Assembly (NCBI GenBank): GCA_037576195.1
Contig: CM075102.1
Location: forward strand, 36,762,745-36,826,744
DNA from: Phytoseiulus persimilis
Taxonomy: Eukaryota > Arthropoda > Arachnida > Mesostigmata > Phytoseiidae
Length of the DNA: 64,000 nucleotides
Reading direction: 5' to 3'
Shown here: piece by piece, positions 47,919 to 59,309 of the stretch
Numbering within the stretch: the first letter of the stretch is position 1
Layout of the letters: every line of letters begins with the position of its first letter
Position numbers and translations under genes: made by a program
The notes under the pieces: model-generated
Told to the model about the DNA's origin: nothing
The model's database searches: none
Seen by the model: only the letters and a program-made list of their open reading frames with translations

Positions 47919-49070
47919 GGCCCTTCCCAGAAACGATTGCATGAAATGCTTCAGAAACGCCAGCGTAGAAAACAGCTGAGACAACAGTCGAAAGTTCAGC
48001 GCAGCCTGACCCTTTGGTCGGAGCGAGCAACAGACTACGTTGACGAGCTCCTCAAAAAAAATCGAAAACCAATTCAGAAATCAACGACATCATCCTTCAA
48101 GAGCACGATCCCGATATTGAGCAGCGTCGCTGATTTGAAACTACCCCCGCCTTTCCGAGCGCAGGCCGCTGCCGGAAAGGCCAATGCGCCTTCGACACCG
48201 GCCCTGAGTCGCAGAGTGGAATTGTTTTCTGCCGACAGAAGAAACAACGAAAGTCGGAAAATGCGCACTTCCCGGCTGGACGTCGGGAAGCTTCTAACTG
48301 ACATAAGCAAGGTCGCCGATGTGGACACTCAGCTGCAACCTCGACGAATGCTGGAGCAGGGTGCGAGTAAGGATTTGAAATCGAAAGACTCCAAAGAATC
48401 CGATGGAAGGAGAGGGTGAGTGATAACTTTATTCGGCCCCGTTTTTGTTTTGAAAACATTCCTCGATCTCGGTGCGCGCGAGGCATCCACCGAGATGTAG
48501 CGTCCAAAGTTCTGCTCAAACTCGAGGCGGGCATTATCATTCGATATTCGAATAGTGGCGAGCGGGTCCGGGGTAAAATAGAGTGTGGCATTGAACGATC
48601 TCGCTTGCGGAAACATCGAAAACAGACCTTCCAATCGACCGTGGGCACGGAACAGCTCTCGGCTGATGCGGCTGTCTGGGCGGCGCTCCGTAGCGGACAT
48701 TCGTCGCTGCTGGACCACGAGCCCCTTCAACCCGGTTGATTCCAACTCGACCCGGCGGATGAGCGAAGTCACCAAGAAGGTGCCGAGCCCAATTCGGAGG
48801 AACTCAACCCCAGAGAAACTGCCGAAAGACACTGTAACATTGGATCCAATCCGGTTTGACGCTGCGACTCCTGATACTGAACAAGATTCCGGCATGCGGG
48901 ATGACCCGGACAGGCTACTGCAGATCTCGTCAGTTAAAGGAGGACGTGGAAGTCTGCGCACACGTGGTCTTCGTATTTTTAGCTCGGAAGTTGTAAACGA
49001 TCTTTCATTGTCACACGACGCGATTATCCGTCTTTCGCGCGTATGGGTTCCCCCTGTTTTGTCCAAATAA
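47919..49070 (+). CDS. unrecognised basic, low-complexity protein, 5' partial
   Basis: Two exons, 47919-48415 and 48626-49070, join in phase across a donor GG|GTGAGT and encode 313 residues to a TAA stop. The first exon follows an excellent acceptor (CCCCCTTCTCTTCTCGTACCAG), so an upstream coding exon should exist but was not identified. The product starts with a basic helix-like part (KRLHEMLQKRQRRKQLRQQ), then a Ser/Lys/Pro-rich middle (SSVADLKLPPPFRAQAAAGK), then further Ser/Arg/Asp-rich sequence ending SRVWVPPVLSK. That composition suits a largely disordered nuclear or cytoskeletal protein; no domain is recognised. The second acceptor (near 48625) has a poor pyrimidine tract and is the weakest point. 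AATAAA lies at 49607-49612. Confidence 0.55.
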
Positions 49071-49099
49071 CGTTGATGCCCGAATCACACGTCGACGAA

Positions 49100-51200
49100 A
49101 CTACACTCCGTGTCGCTTCTGGAGGTTCATGTGCGCGAGCCTGTGAGCCTTGCTATGGATGAGTCGGGTTTCCTGCTCGGCACCTAAGTGTTTCGAAGAC
49201 TCTCGGAGGTCCCCCCGGCGACCCGTGGAGTCGGATCGATTTGTTCGGTTCCGCTTCCCGATTCAGGGTTGCGAGGCCTACTCCATTCTCCTGAGGGAAG
49301 ATTCTCGAGGGAACATGTGGAAACGCATCGGATACATTGTAATAGATATATTCTGTCTCGACCGATGCTTCGACTCAAAGTTTGTTCTTCAAGCGATCTC
49401 GTAACGTGTACTCGGCGACGACGTAAGCTCAGACTCCCAAAAAAGGTTCGCGGTCTTTGCGATGACGCTCCGTTGCTGTGTCTGGAAACCCGATTTATAC
49501 GAAGGAGCTATCCGCCGGGAAGCGCGCTTGTTCTATTGTAGCTACTTCCGAAATTCGACTTGCGATCCGGAAGAAAGCCTCACACCGGCTGAGCTTGTTA
49601 CGAAACAATAAACCACGGTCAAGGCCACCGTGAGCGCTCTCGACAAGTGAATCTCACCGCGTGAGTGGGAGTCGTGCCAAGCGTTGAGTCAAACTGACGG
49701 TCGATGGCGCGGGCAATCGACCGGATGCGACAAAACCTTTATTCCGCTTCTTTGATCTCGACTCCGGTCGCGAGTTTCCCTCGAATCATTAACTCCAAGG
49801 AACTATACTGCGGTGGAATCCTGTCCGCTCCGGTACTTCATACTCAACGGGAACGGTCTGTGCGAACTGCTGAAGAGGCGGAGAAATTCAGCGAGATTAC
49901 CCTTAGAGTCTGGACGAGAACGCGATCGAGTTCGAGAAGTTTTTTTTGGCAGCATCCGGGCATTCTCGATCGAGGAGCTCGATCGCTCTCGTCGTCAGAC
50001 ATCAGGCTGGCTGTTAGGACTCCGAATCTCTGGACGACCACGGTCTGGAGCGGTTCACCGCATCAAAAATAAAGCAACGTTCGCTCTGACCGTCCCGCCG
50101 GTCGGGCAACAAAGTCCCATCCCTCGATTCTCACGATGAGCGAGAGGTTCTGGGCAGAACTCCGACAACGTCCATGAACGACTCCTCGTTTCCCCGATTC
50201 AGCGGCCCGCCGGAGAATCCTTCTTGGATATGTTCGTTCCGACTCGACGCCAGACGACCAAAATAGTCGCTTCGACAGCACCCCTCTCCCGTCGGTCGAG
50301 TAACAGCGGACGTTTTTTGAAAGCATACTTTATCGAAACGAGATGGATTGGAATGGGACGAAGTACCGGGAGCGGATCGGAAGGGAGACGACGCTGTCAG
50401 TCACCGGAGCGATTTTTCCTCTTGATACGGCGATTTGCAGTCTTGGCGCTCCTGATGGGAATAGATGCTGAGAGAAACTCTCCCAGTGGGATGGAACTGC
50501 ACCGCCACGTCGTTATCATCCAGGATCTTTATGGGCGAGAACGAGAGGAATAACTCACAATCTGCAACATGGTAGTCAGTCATACGACACCGCCAAGGAC
50601 TCTCACGCGGGCGAATCCAAACGGAGTTCGTGCTCATCGATGGTGATATCGAATCGAGAGGTCGCTTTTAAAATTCAGAAAATTACTCCGGGTTTCAACA
50701 TAAACTCGATCTCGAACAGGTAGCTGTTCGTCCAAACACCAATGAGGCTCTATCTGATTCGCTGTTGCGACAGTTCGGGAGGTGGTTCTACGGAATGAAG
50801 CAGATGAAACCTGAGGGAATCAAATAATAATTGGAACGGGCCTCCGAAAAGGAACGTGTGGAGCAGAAGTGTATCAAGATCACACCATTCTTGAATACAG
50901 TGACTTGGCACCGTCGAGTTTCGCCGAGGTGATAAGAGACGGTTTCCTATGCATGCCAACTGGATCATTATCTTCAAAGTTGGTAAACGAACTCTCGGGG
51001 AGTCGTTTTCGCGCTGCGTCCGTCTCCAACTCGCTCCTCGGAATCCGCCGAGCTGGGTGTGAACGGCACCCGTTAGCTACCACCGGCTGAAGCGGCAGGG
51101 AATACGAGCGGTGTACGACGCTCGAATATCATCTCATTCGAAGTCCTGATCAAGGTCCAATGACGACTCGCGCGCTGAGAAAGGCAAAGCATACGTCAAA
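49100..51200. other. 3' flank and unresolved frames
   Basis: After the poly(A) signal at 49607 there are several coherent + frames (49813-50139; 50815-51090, containing EVIRDGFLCMPTGSLSSKLV). They overlap other open frames, including one ending FYGMKQMKPEGIK near 50826, and I could not build a spliced model. Confidence 0.3.
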
Positions 51201-51223
51201 CCAATCGGATCGGTCTTTGTGGC

Positions 51224-52118
51224 TTATCGATCTTGTCTAACTATAGAATTTCGATCGAGAGACTGCCCTTTCGGGTGTATGTACGTGATGTTAGGTGTAG
51301 GATGTGATCTCAAATGCTCCTGGGAATTGGTGACGTCGCTCAGCAGCTCTCTTCTGTCCGAGTTCTGCTCTCCACGGTGATTCGCCATGACTTGAGCGGA
51401 CGAGCCTGCTGTCATCCTGTTAGCGCTAGGGGAAGAGGATGTATGACAGAGATGGGGTAAAGCCTCTACTTTCATCTCATACGTATATTCCATATTCTCT
51501 CCCCACAATGAAGCACGTTTGCCGAACTGAATAAAAGACCGCGAATCAAAGTCAGGTGAATGCCCGAGGGCCCATCACCTCGAAGTAAGACTGAAAGCTC
51601 AGACTTTCGCGTCCTCCCGTGGACAACAATGACCACGAATCGACACAGAGTGCCGACAGAATGTCGGGGTGCACAAGGTCAATAGTTATCCGAACACATG
51701 TGTATTTTCCCCGGAATTCGGGTGGAGCCGACGGTGCTGTCGAGATATTTTCTGCTCAACTGCCACTATGTCACATGAAATTTATAACTCATTTAACGAA
51801 ACCGTCATCGATCACCTGCATGAGTGCTTTCATATCAGCGGATTTACTAATCGTGGCAGCTCGCTGATCGAAACAGTGATAATCGCGTTTACAACTCAGT
51901 TTGAGGCGGCCGCCTATCTTATCGGAAGCCCTGAGAGTCTCTTCCAGCCGGGCTCCCGTACTCCCGCCGACTTGGGATGACTCTTTGGCCATTTCTTGGG
52001 ACTCGCTCCTTTCTGTCCTTCCCCGGCTCGATCCATCGACGGATGAGCAAACGGAGCGGATATCCTTAGTAGAAGATTCAGACAATTCCACCAGGTCTGA
52101 GTTTCGCAATTCAAAACT
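51224..52118 (-). CDS. possible two-exon 3' end of an unrecognised gene
   Basis: The terminal exon 51224-51526 follows a good acceptor (GGTCTTTTATTCAG) and reads FGKRASLWGENMEYTYEMKV, then a polar tail with NITYIHPKGQSLDRNSIVRQ near its end. An upstream exon ending at 51816 (ATGCAG then GTGATC, phase 0) encodes a Ser/Glu-rich stretch (RTERSESQEMAKESSQVGG) and then CKRDYHCFDQRA; its start is unclear, somewhere near 52118. The phases fit. The tail resembles a cytoplasmic domain of a membrane protein, but no membrane span was found nearby. The + strand is also open across part of this region. Confidence 0.33.
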
Positions 52119-53964
52119 CAATTGATAACAAGTGACGATATCCACGAGCACTAAGCTGCGTTCCAATGGTTTACGACCCCCAGGTATGAATTTCTAAAAT
52201 TCATCGTTGTGGTCTCACACTGACGCGGGAGTTCGTTGGCTCCAATCGGAGTTCACGGGAAAATTCTGTCCGCCGCGAATTCCGCACCGCAATGGATACA
52301 TCAAAGTCAGTCGTTGTACGGGGGGAAATCCGATGCTGGTTTTTGACCTCAAACAAAGTCCATCATGCTCAAAACAATCTCACGGACGTCGTAAACCATT
52401 CGACGGAAGTTCGAGCACAAGGTGCTTCCGCAGAAACGTGTTTGTTGTGCCCACTCATCGCACGCGCAACCGCGGCCGTTGTCAAACTAGAGTGACTGAC
52501 ATCATGAGTAGGCTAAGTTCTTTCTGTGTCATAAAGCTTCTTCTCGGCAGTGCTTTCCGGGGCGAGAGAAGCCACTCCCGTCCGCAGAAACATCTGAATG
52601 GGGAATCCGAGTCGGAAAACTGTATCGGAGAGCATCTGGAGTTCTTCGAGCACGACCTAAGTGCTTGGATGGAGCAGTTCCGCACGTGCTGTGCTCGGCG
52701 TTGGGCAGAAAGCGCCTCGGTTCGGACCGCAAAATACTCGGCTGCATAGATCATTATGCTCCGCAGCGCATGACCGCTCTTCAGAGTAAATGATCGACAC
52801 CGCAGACCGAGTTCGCAGCATCCACAAGTTTCCGTTGTGACGACGCGGCCTCAGGCTCGTGGCGATAAACATTTCCCTCGCCTCAACAGACGTGTTCAGA
52901 GAACAGGTTCGAAAATATGTGGGTCACCACTCGTTCTTGCCCATAAATACGGCGAGAAATATCGGCGCCTCACCACAGCCTCACCTAGCCGATCAATCAA
53001 ACTGCTGCGAGTGGATAAAAAACCTAGGTTGTTATCTCAGCATCCTGATCCTGTTTTACATCAACCTCGATGTTCCGTCAGATTGACTCTCCCCGAACCG
53101 ACACAGAAGATCAGGTCCCACAGGTGGGTCTTAATCCGATTGGATCCTGACGTCTATCCGTCGGACTACAACCTGCGCTCTCCAACGGAACCTCACCTGG
53201 AGTCTCCGAGCATGGCTTTCATTCTGAGTGCCCGACCTGATCGAGCGGTGCCGATTCCGCGTCTACTCGCGTTCCAAACGTGTGGCGTCTTCGTTTTACT
53301 GCCTCTTGCTCAAGAATGCTCGAGCTCTCTGGAGCTGTTCATTTTTCTCTGTTCCGTGCCATCCTTTTTACGTTGATGGCACCTCTGGTTCCACCTACGC
53401 TAATCTAGCTGAGCAGATTTGAAGACGCGCGACCGGTTTCGCTTGTCGTTTCCATCCTTTCGGTACGATTACCTGCGGAGACAGCGTATATTTGAGCTAC
53501 GACGTTCTGCGGTTTCTCGTCCTCTCGGCGTCCTCCTCACAGCCCGTCGGTGGGTCAGGTGACTTTGATTGATTGATTGATTTTGTGACGCTCCCGATAG
53601 GAGCCAGCATTCCAGCTTTCCATCAAATGCATGAGCCATGTCGGGATTATAAGAGAAGTATTCCTGTGATCGGGCTTGACATGAGCTCTGAGAATTCGAC
53701 ACTTCTTCCGGAGAGAGGTACCCCCGATCTCCGAGGGCCATCCTATTTCGGAATAGTGAGCTCTGAAGAAGCTCTGTTTGTTCATTCGAGCGTGCCTGGG
53801 CTTCAATGAAGAGGGACGGACACCGAATATAACGGTTCCGTAGAAATTCGACGCGCTCGCCTTTACAGCTCTGTTTACTTTTGACGTTGTCTGTCCCAGA
53901 TGAGAAACTCACTGGGAATTTCGCGTGAGAAAAAGCTTCAACCACTCAACAACAGCCAATAGCG

Positions 53965-54621
53965 ATGGACTATTGCGTCAGGCGCAGATTCGAAGCGCAG
54001 ACGAACCGCGAATTTCTTGATGGTAACCGCTCATCCTTCCACGAACTCAGAGAGTTTCTCTTCCAACGCAGAACCGTGCTGCACAGAGTTCCTTCTCGAT
54101 ACCACCACCGTGCCGATACTTCGAGCGAAACCCGTTGTTGCTCATACGAGACCACAATTAGCGCTCTGTCCATTCTCGGAGATCGCCTTCCGCCGCTGAG
54201 AGGAAATTACTCGAGTCTCTCGAAGGTCGTGCCACAAGTGAACTCTCAGGGAGGAGGTTATCCTCTTTTTCGGCGACCGCTAGATCCGGCCGCCCCCTGT
54301 GATTACTACGATTGTAGTAGTGGCGCTGTCCTCGTTAGCTTTACAATCATGTTGTTGGCCGCGCTTCGGCCTTTCGGCATCGCCCACGAAGTGAAGTTCG
54401 TGTCGGATGGGATACCATGGAAGGGATGGATGGGATGCGATCGCCCTGGAAAACGAAAGATCAACTTCTATTTGTCAACTTCCATGTCTTCCGAACGGTT
54501 GGAATCGAATCCTAGGAGAGCGCGCCTGGGGAATGGCTGGACCAGAGAAGAGAAACCAAAGAGTTTCGGGCTCAGCGCAGTCAGCTTCTTGGAAGACAAT
54601 ATCTCACGGAGTACTTCCTGA
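53965..54621 (+). CDS. 218-codon open frame, unrecognised
   Basis: Starts with ATG (MDYCVRRRFEAQ) and is one of the longest open runs in the window. It has a single hydrophobic segment near residues 118-135 (GAVLVSFTIMLLAALRPF) and a basic C-terminal third. A donor-like TGATGGTAACC occurs after codon 20. No domain is recognised and no TATA box or AATAAA was noticed close by. It could be a one-pass membrane protein gene or chance. Confidence 0.2.
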   Translation: MDYCVRRRFEAQTNREFLDGNRSSFHELREFLFQRRTVLHRVPSRYHHRADTSSETRCCSYETTISALSILGDRLPPLRGNYSSLSKVVPQVNSQGGGYPLFRRPLDPAAPCDYYDCSSGAVLVSFTIMLLAALRPFGIAHEVKFVSDGIPWKGWMGCDRPGKRKINFYLSTSMSSERLESNPRRARLGNGWTREEKPKSFGLSAVSFLEDNISRSTS

Positions 54622-55154
54622 TAGTTGTCTTTCCTAAAGGGAGTTCGGAATATTCCGTCGTCCGTTGCGGCTTTATTGTCTCATACATGTATTCCAGGTG
54701 GGGTCATTGGAACCAGCATGGATCTGCGCAATAAAAAGTTCTATATTGGCCATTCAGGCTCGAAAAGAGATTCTGGCCAGCGGGCTCCGCTTTCTACTCG
54801 AGCAGAGCGTCTTTCGACCTCACATTGAACATTGATATGTTCGTTGTAAAAACTTATCGAAATATATGACCCACCTGGTGCTCCGGACGCGGAACGACGA
54901 GGCTTTCTGTCTCGACGGAAATCGGTGTTGACAATACAATACCGGCCCCGTAACTTGGATGTTCCACGGTCTGTAGCATCTGTTCCTGCGGTCGTGTTTT
55001 CATTCTATTTCTGAGTCTCTATTCAGAACGAGGACAACATTTAGTATTAGAGAATTAGAATAGTGGGTATTCCCAAAATATGGGGTTTCCAAACGCTCCA
55101 ACAACGGGACCACGCTCGAATGCTTTCTCTATGGTGCCGCTCGAAGGTTGCTTC

Positions 55155-55780
55155 TTATTCATCGAGACCATTCCGTAATCTGGCTCCCGTGAATCCATGA
55201 TTCACCCGAAACTGATTTTTTGGCTCCTCCGAAATCGCGCTCCTCTCACGATGAACCTTCTCTTCCCCCTTGCCGGATCGCGTCACGTTCTGAGCTCGCC
55301 TCAAGTAGCCACAAAAAGCTTCCGCTGTGATAGCGAATCGTGTTCGTGATTTGCATCGTCTTTCGCTCGATGCGTCGAGTTCGCTGTTCGATTGACTTCT
55401 CACCGCTCTGATTGACAAAATTGTTGGCGGAACGGAGGATGATTCTCGACAATCTCGTCCATTAACTGATACGCGGTGTGAGCAAAAATTTCCACGAACC
55501 TTTCTCGTTTTTCCGCGGACTGGGCGGTTGATGAGAACGACTGTGAGGGCTTACGCAAGCCGTCCCTGATTGGATACAGGGTCTGTGGCAGAGGTTTCAG
55601 GTTTCTCGAACGGCTCGCGGTCTTCCACTCTCGTGACAACCCCGAACGCCTTCGATCAATACAAAGAATAACGACTGATTTTGCTCCAGGTCAAGGTCGT
55701 GCGTATTGAGTTCGATGAAGTCAGCAGCTCCAATCACAGATTTCGGGCGAGATTCGAGGCGCAGCATTGAGTCGGAGTCG
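55155..55780 (-). CDS. probable coding region, exon structure unresolved
   Basis: Successive minus frames read like pieces of one protein: FIELNTHDLDLEQNQSLFFV (about 55735-55660), then QTLYPIRDGLRKPSQSF and RFVEIFAHTAYQLMDEIVEN ending at a consensus donor (GAGCG then GTGAGA, about 55401), then AEAFCGYLRRAQNVTRSGKG to a TAA stop at 55155. The reading frame changes between pieces, and the only gap at the second junction is too short for an intron in the obvious pairing. Some exon edges are therefore wrong, or one piece is chance. No family is recognised. Confidence 0.3.
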
Positions 55781-57056
55781 AGATTCTGATTGTGGCAACG
55801 AGGTTCCCATTGGCGTCGCGGCACCTTGTCGACCAAACTCGGTCAAGCTTCCGATCATTGGTAACGCATCCAAATGATGCTGTCGAACGTCATCCGATCG
55901 GCGTCCAAATAAGGGAGCTAACGTTCTCGTTGTTGACGGATGCAGAGGTGGTAGTTAGCGAGTCGTCTACGATTGGTCATCCCACCTGGCAGACACATAG
56001 TCCTCGACTCGAGCAGACGGTCGTACACGAAAGTCCATGGATATTTTCCACAAGTCTCAGATTGCGGTCTGTTTGCAAGGAGTATGAATGTCCATCCATA
56101 TCCGTTTTGCCGGCACTACAAGAGCGTGGGGATTTCTAAACCAAACAAGAGGTCAGCGGCAAGTTTCCATAGACAATCTGAACAGTTCGCTCCTTGGAAA
56201 AATCTCCGTCAGAAATTTTCGATTAGTCCGAGTCGTGATTGGCTCTGATTGTTCCCATGCTCGAGTTGGTGCTCGTGTCGAGATGGAGGAGATACCGCTG
56301 TGAACTCGATCTTTATCATAATTCGAAGATAGAGAGGGCAAATGCCGGGAATTGTTGATCCCGTTTTTCTGAATCCCCGAACCGGTGATAGAGCAAGTAT
56401 GTTTTGCTGTCGAAAACTTTGGCCTTGGTTTTTCGTGGCAAATCATCACAAGTGACCGCCGGAGCGGCACGAGATACATGACGAACTCGGGCACTTGAGT
56501 AACGAAAAGCACTCGTATAGGATGTTCGGGATGGAAAGGCGAGATGAGTTCGAACGCTCTTTCGAGGCAAGGTTGGCATCATTGGAGAAATTCACATTGT
56601 TCCCGATCCTTTCCCTCAAACTCGCGAATCTATTTCGCGTGAAACTCCAACTCGCAAGACAATCCAAGATTCGCCTTTTCAGACTACCAAGTGGGTGGAA
56701 CTGTTCGAACTCCATGAATCGAGGATTCGGCGGAGATGAACGTGGGGGAAATAAAATCGAGCCCCTCCTGGAAAGTCAGAAATCACCCCCGGGGAGTCTT
56801 TACAGACTCGACCTCCATTCACATCGGTCGCCTTTATGCCATTATTGAGTCGCTTTCGATGCCTTAGCAGACATTGATGTCCAAATCTCCGACTCGCCAT
56901 GCCAGTATCGTCTTGGGATACTCGGTACCGCTTAACCGTTAATCTCGCCGAATGAGTAGCGGAGGCAGCAACGCTACCAGCATTGACCGCAGGCCTGTTG
57001 CTTCTTCCTATGGAGACCTCCTCTGAAGAGAGAGGAGGAGCTCTCGCGCTTCATGT

Positions 57057-57064
57057 TATTTAAG
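57057..57064 (+). promoter_or_regulatory. TATA box of the 305-residue helical protein gene
   Basis: TATTTAAG, identical to the box before the cuticle gene, with an initiator-like CAGTC near 57079-57083. The first ATG after it is the start I chose at 57291, giving a 5' leader of about 200 bases. Confidence 0.55.
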
Positions 57065-57290
57065 CACCACGCTCTCACAGTCACAACCACATCGTGAGCG
57101 CACACCGTTTACGAAAGTTACAATCTACAACGACAATAAAACAACGTGGAGGAACACAGCTGATCCCAGTGCTTACTTGCGCCAGAGAATCTTAGCAGAC
57201 TCGTCTCTGTTTATCGTGCACTCCATTTCCACATCATCGACCTGTGACATTTACGACTCAGAGAACACCTCGCTCCAGACGGTTGTTGAC

Positions 57291-59300
57291 ATGTCTACGC
57301 TGGAACGAGTCGCCACTGCGAACCTGGGGGTGATGATCGCCCTGAACATGACCAAGCCAGCGACACCGGCGAAACATTTGTTGCGGGAAGCGAAGAAAGT
57401 CTACTCGTGTGCCGCCAGCAAATTCGAGCGTTGGCTCGTCGCGATGGACAAGGACTACCTATTTAGGATTGTGATGTGGCATTTCAGCAGAAGTTTCGAA
57501 GAGCTCAAGACAGCAATACTGAACGACCTCGACAACGGCTACGAATCGCTTCAGTTTGTCTTGCAAGTCGCGCCGAAGTTCATGTCGAGCATGGTCAATT
57601 CCGCCCTCCAACAGGTAAGGACCATTCGTAATTTCGAGCGACGCTTCTCGTCGAGTGGTAGTTTCAGTCTGGCATTCCAGCCAAGCTTTTCCTCTGCTGA
57701 GCTCACTCCCTCAAGAGCAATTTGAGAACCCTCGAGGTACCTTTCGCCGCTGCCAAGACCATTTTCTTGCACTGCCCGTTGTCCAATTTGATAGCTCGAC
57801 AGAGTGCGATTTACGATCACATTCTGCAGGCTCCGATCTGACGTTAGCTGTCGCCATATATCCTTGGGCGCGCACGTCCACGCATTGGAAAGAGTCTGCT
57901 CTGATTAATTGTGATTGACGACGAGTGTAATCGAATAATTAGGATCTGCTCTGACAGATTCTACCCGGCAGCGGTGTCTACTTGAGCGTTGTTCTCATCA
58001 TTAGCCTAGACCGGACTGTGCGAAGCATTCGTTCGCTCCGGGAGAATTCCTTGACAGAGGCTCCATGAATGGGTACTCGACCAGAGGATGCTCGTGCTTG
58101 CTCCGACAACCTTTCCTCTGTTCGCTTTCTTTCGCTTCGGTTTATTGGCCACGCGCGGGAGGGGAATATTGTTCCTGGGGCGCAACTGCACCAATTTAGG
58201 ATTGGGTTTTATGAGCTCAACAACTGTTCGAGTGTTGTTCTTCCATGGTTTCCAAGTATCATAAAACGTTTCATGCTCCATCTGTCGAACGGAATGTCAT
58301 TCGGAAGCGCGTGAGGTCATACGCAATCTGGGTTTTTCGGGACAAACTCTATCCTCTCCTGATCCTCTCGGCTGAGCCGAGGCACCCGTACATGATCGAA
58401 TTTTCATTTGTGGAGTTCCTCTCTGACTTACTCTCATTCCTTCCAGGTGGCTTGTGACTATCTCTGGTCGAAGACCATCATCGAAAAAATATTCCGTATC
58501 TGGCCGCTAGCGGCAGGTTCGAACAACGACAAAAGATTGTTCCGAGACGTCCTCATCCAGCTGTACAAATACATCACGAGGTCGCTCATCACATGGCTCA
58601 CGCAGTACAGCCCCTCAATTCCTGAAGACTCACCGTTCCTGCAGGAGCTAAGCAAAGTGAGTAACGACAGGAGTCATCAGGGCCCGTTCGGGTAGCAGGG
58701 CACCGTGAACTCACTATATGTGTCTGCTCGGAGTGGATTCAAGAGGAGGATCAATGATCTCTATAAAACCTTTCCGCTGAGCCAATGCTGTTTATTTCTA
58801 GGTCATTGAACTCCTGCTCAAGTCCGTACAATGCATAGCTCACCACGGTTCGCTAAGCAGAACCAACAAACGATTATCATTCCGAGGGCTCTTCTCGAGT
58901 CGGCCTATCACGACAGACCGACCGGAACTGAGCGCAGACAGCCTCAAGGTCAAGAAAAAATTCTCAGGTACGCGAAATATTCTCAACTGGTCGTTCACAA
59001 GGATCTTGAGCTGTTCGACATTATTTGTCCGGAGGGTTTAGAAACCGTGAATAATTTGGATTAATTTGAACAGTTTTTGCAGCCAAAACTCAGAAGAGCC
59101 TGGAGAGTGCGTTCGTCGACCAAATGAAATGTCTCCGTCGAGACATTGGACAACGCAAAAACTCCATCAAGTGCGCTCGGTGGCTGACACTCGCTGTTCC
59201 TCGGGAAGTTCAGCAAGAGCCGATGCTTCTTCGATCGGACTCGATCGCTTCGACAGCACCCTTGACATCAACATTCGAGCCCCGCAAGCGCAGAACTTGA
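57291..59300 (+). CDS. unrecognised helical protein, 305 residues, four exons
   Basis: Complete model in phase: 57291-57614, 58447-58656, 58802-58967 and 59083-59300, all with GT..AG introns and good consensus (CAG|GTAAGG, TTCCAG, AAA|GTGAGT, TTCTAG, CAG|GTACGC, TTTTTGCAG). The start is the first ATG after the TATA box. The product has no signal peptide and no membrane span. Its first 180 residues look almost wholly alpha-helical with regular hydrophobic spacing (ANLGVMIALNMTKPATPAKH, FSRSFEELKTAILNDLDNGY, YLWSKTIIEKIFRIWPLAAG, YKYITRSLITWLTQY). The last third is basic and serine-rich and ends FEPRKRRT, a possible nuclear signal. I know no family; a helical-repeat scaffold or apoptosis/cell-cycle-type bundle is only a guess. 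An opposite-strand frame lies in the 832-base first intron. Confidence 0.75.
58006..58281 (-). CDS. possible small gene nested antisense in an intron
   Basis: A 91-codon frame from an ATG, lying wholly within intron 1 of the 305-residue protein gene on the opposite strand. It starts MEHETFYDTWKPWKNN, continues TVVELIKPNPKLVQLRPRNN, and then is strongly basic (NKPKRKKANRGKVVG), which would suit an RNA- or DNA-binding peptide. A stop lies seven codons before the ATG. A donor-like AAGGTTGTC follows the basic stretch. No promoter or poly(A) evidence. Confidence 0.3.
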   Translation of the reverse strand: MEHETFYDTWKPWKNNTRTVVELIKPNPKLVQLRPRNNIPLPRVANKPKRKKANRGKVVGASTSILWSSTHSWSLCQGILPERTNASHSPV

Positions 59301-59309
59301 ACTTAACTT

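Larger units (their letters stand above)
52120..57040. other. many open frames, no firm gene
   Basis: Both strands are unusually open here. Candidates that read like protein are listed separately at 53965 and 55155; others are + frames at 52501-52749 and 56495-56848. A short ATTGATTGATTGATT tetranucleotide run lies at 53567-53582. Confidence 0.3.

Noticed and set aside
53567-53582. ATTG tetranucleotide run
   Set aside because: Only about four copies; an ordinary microsatellite of no note.
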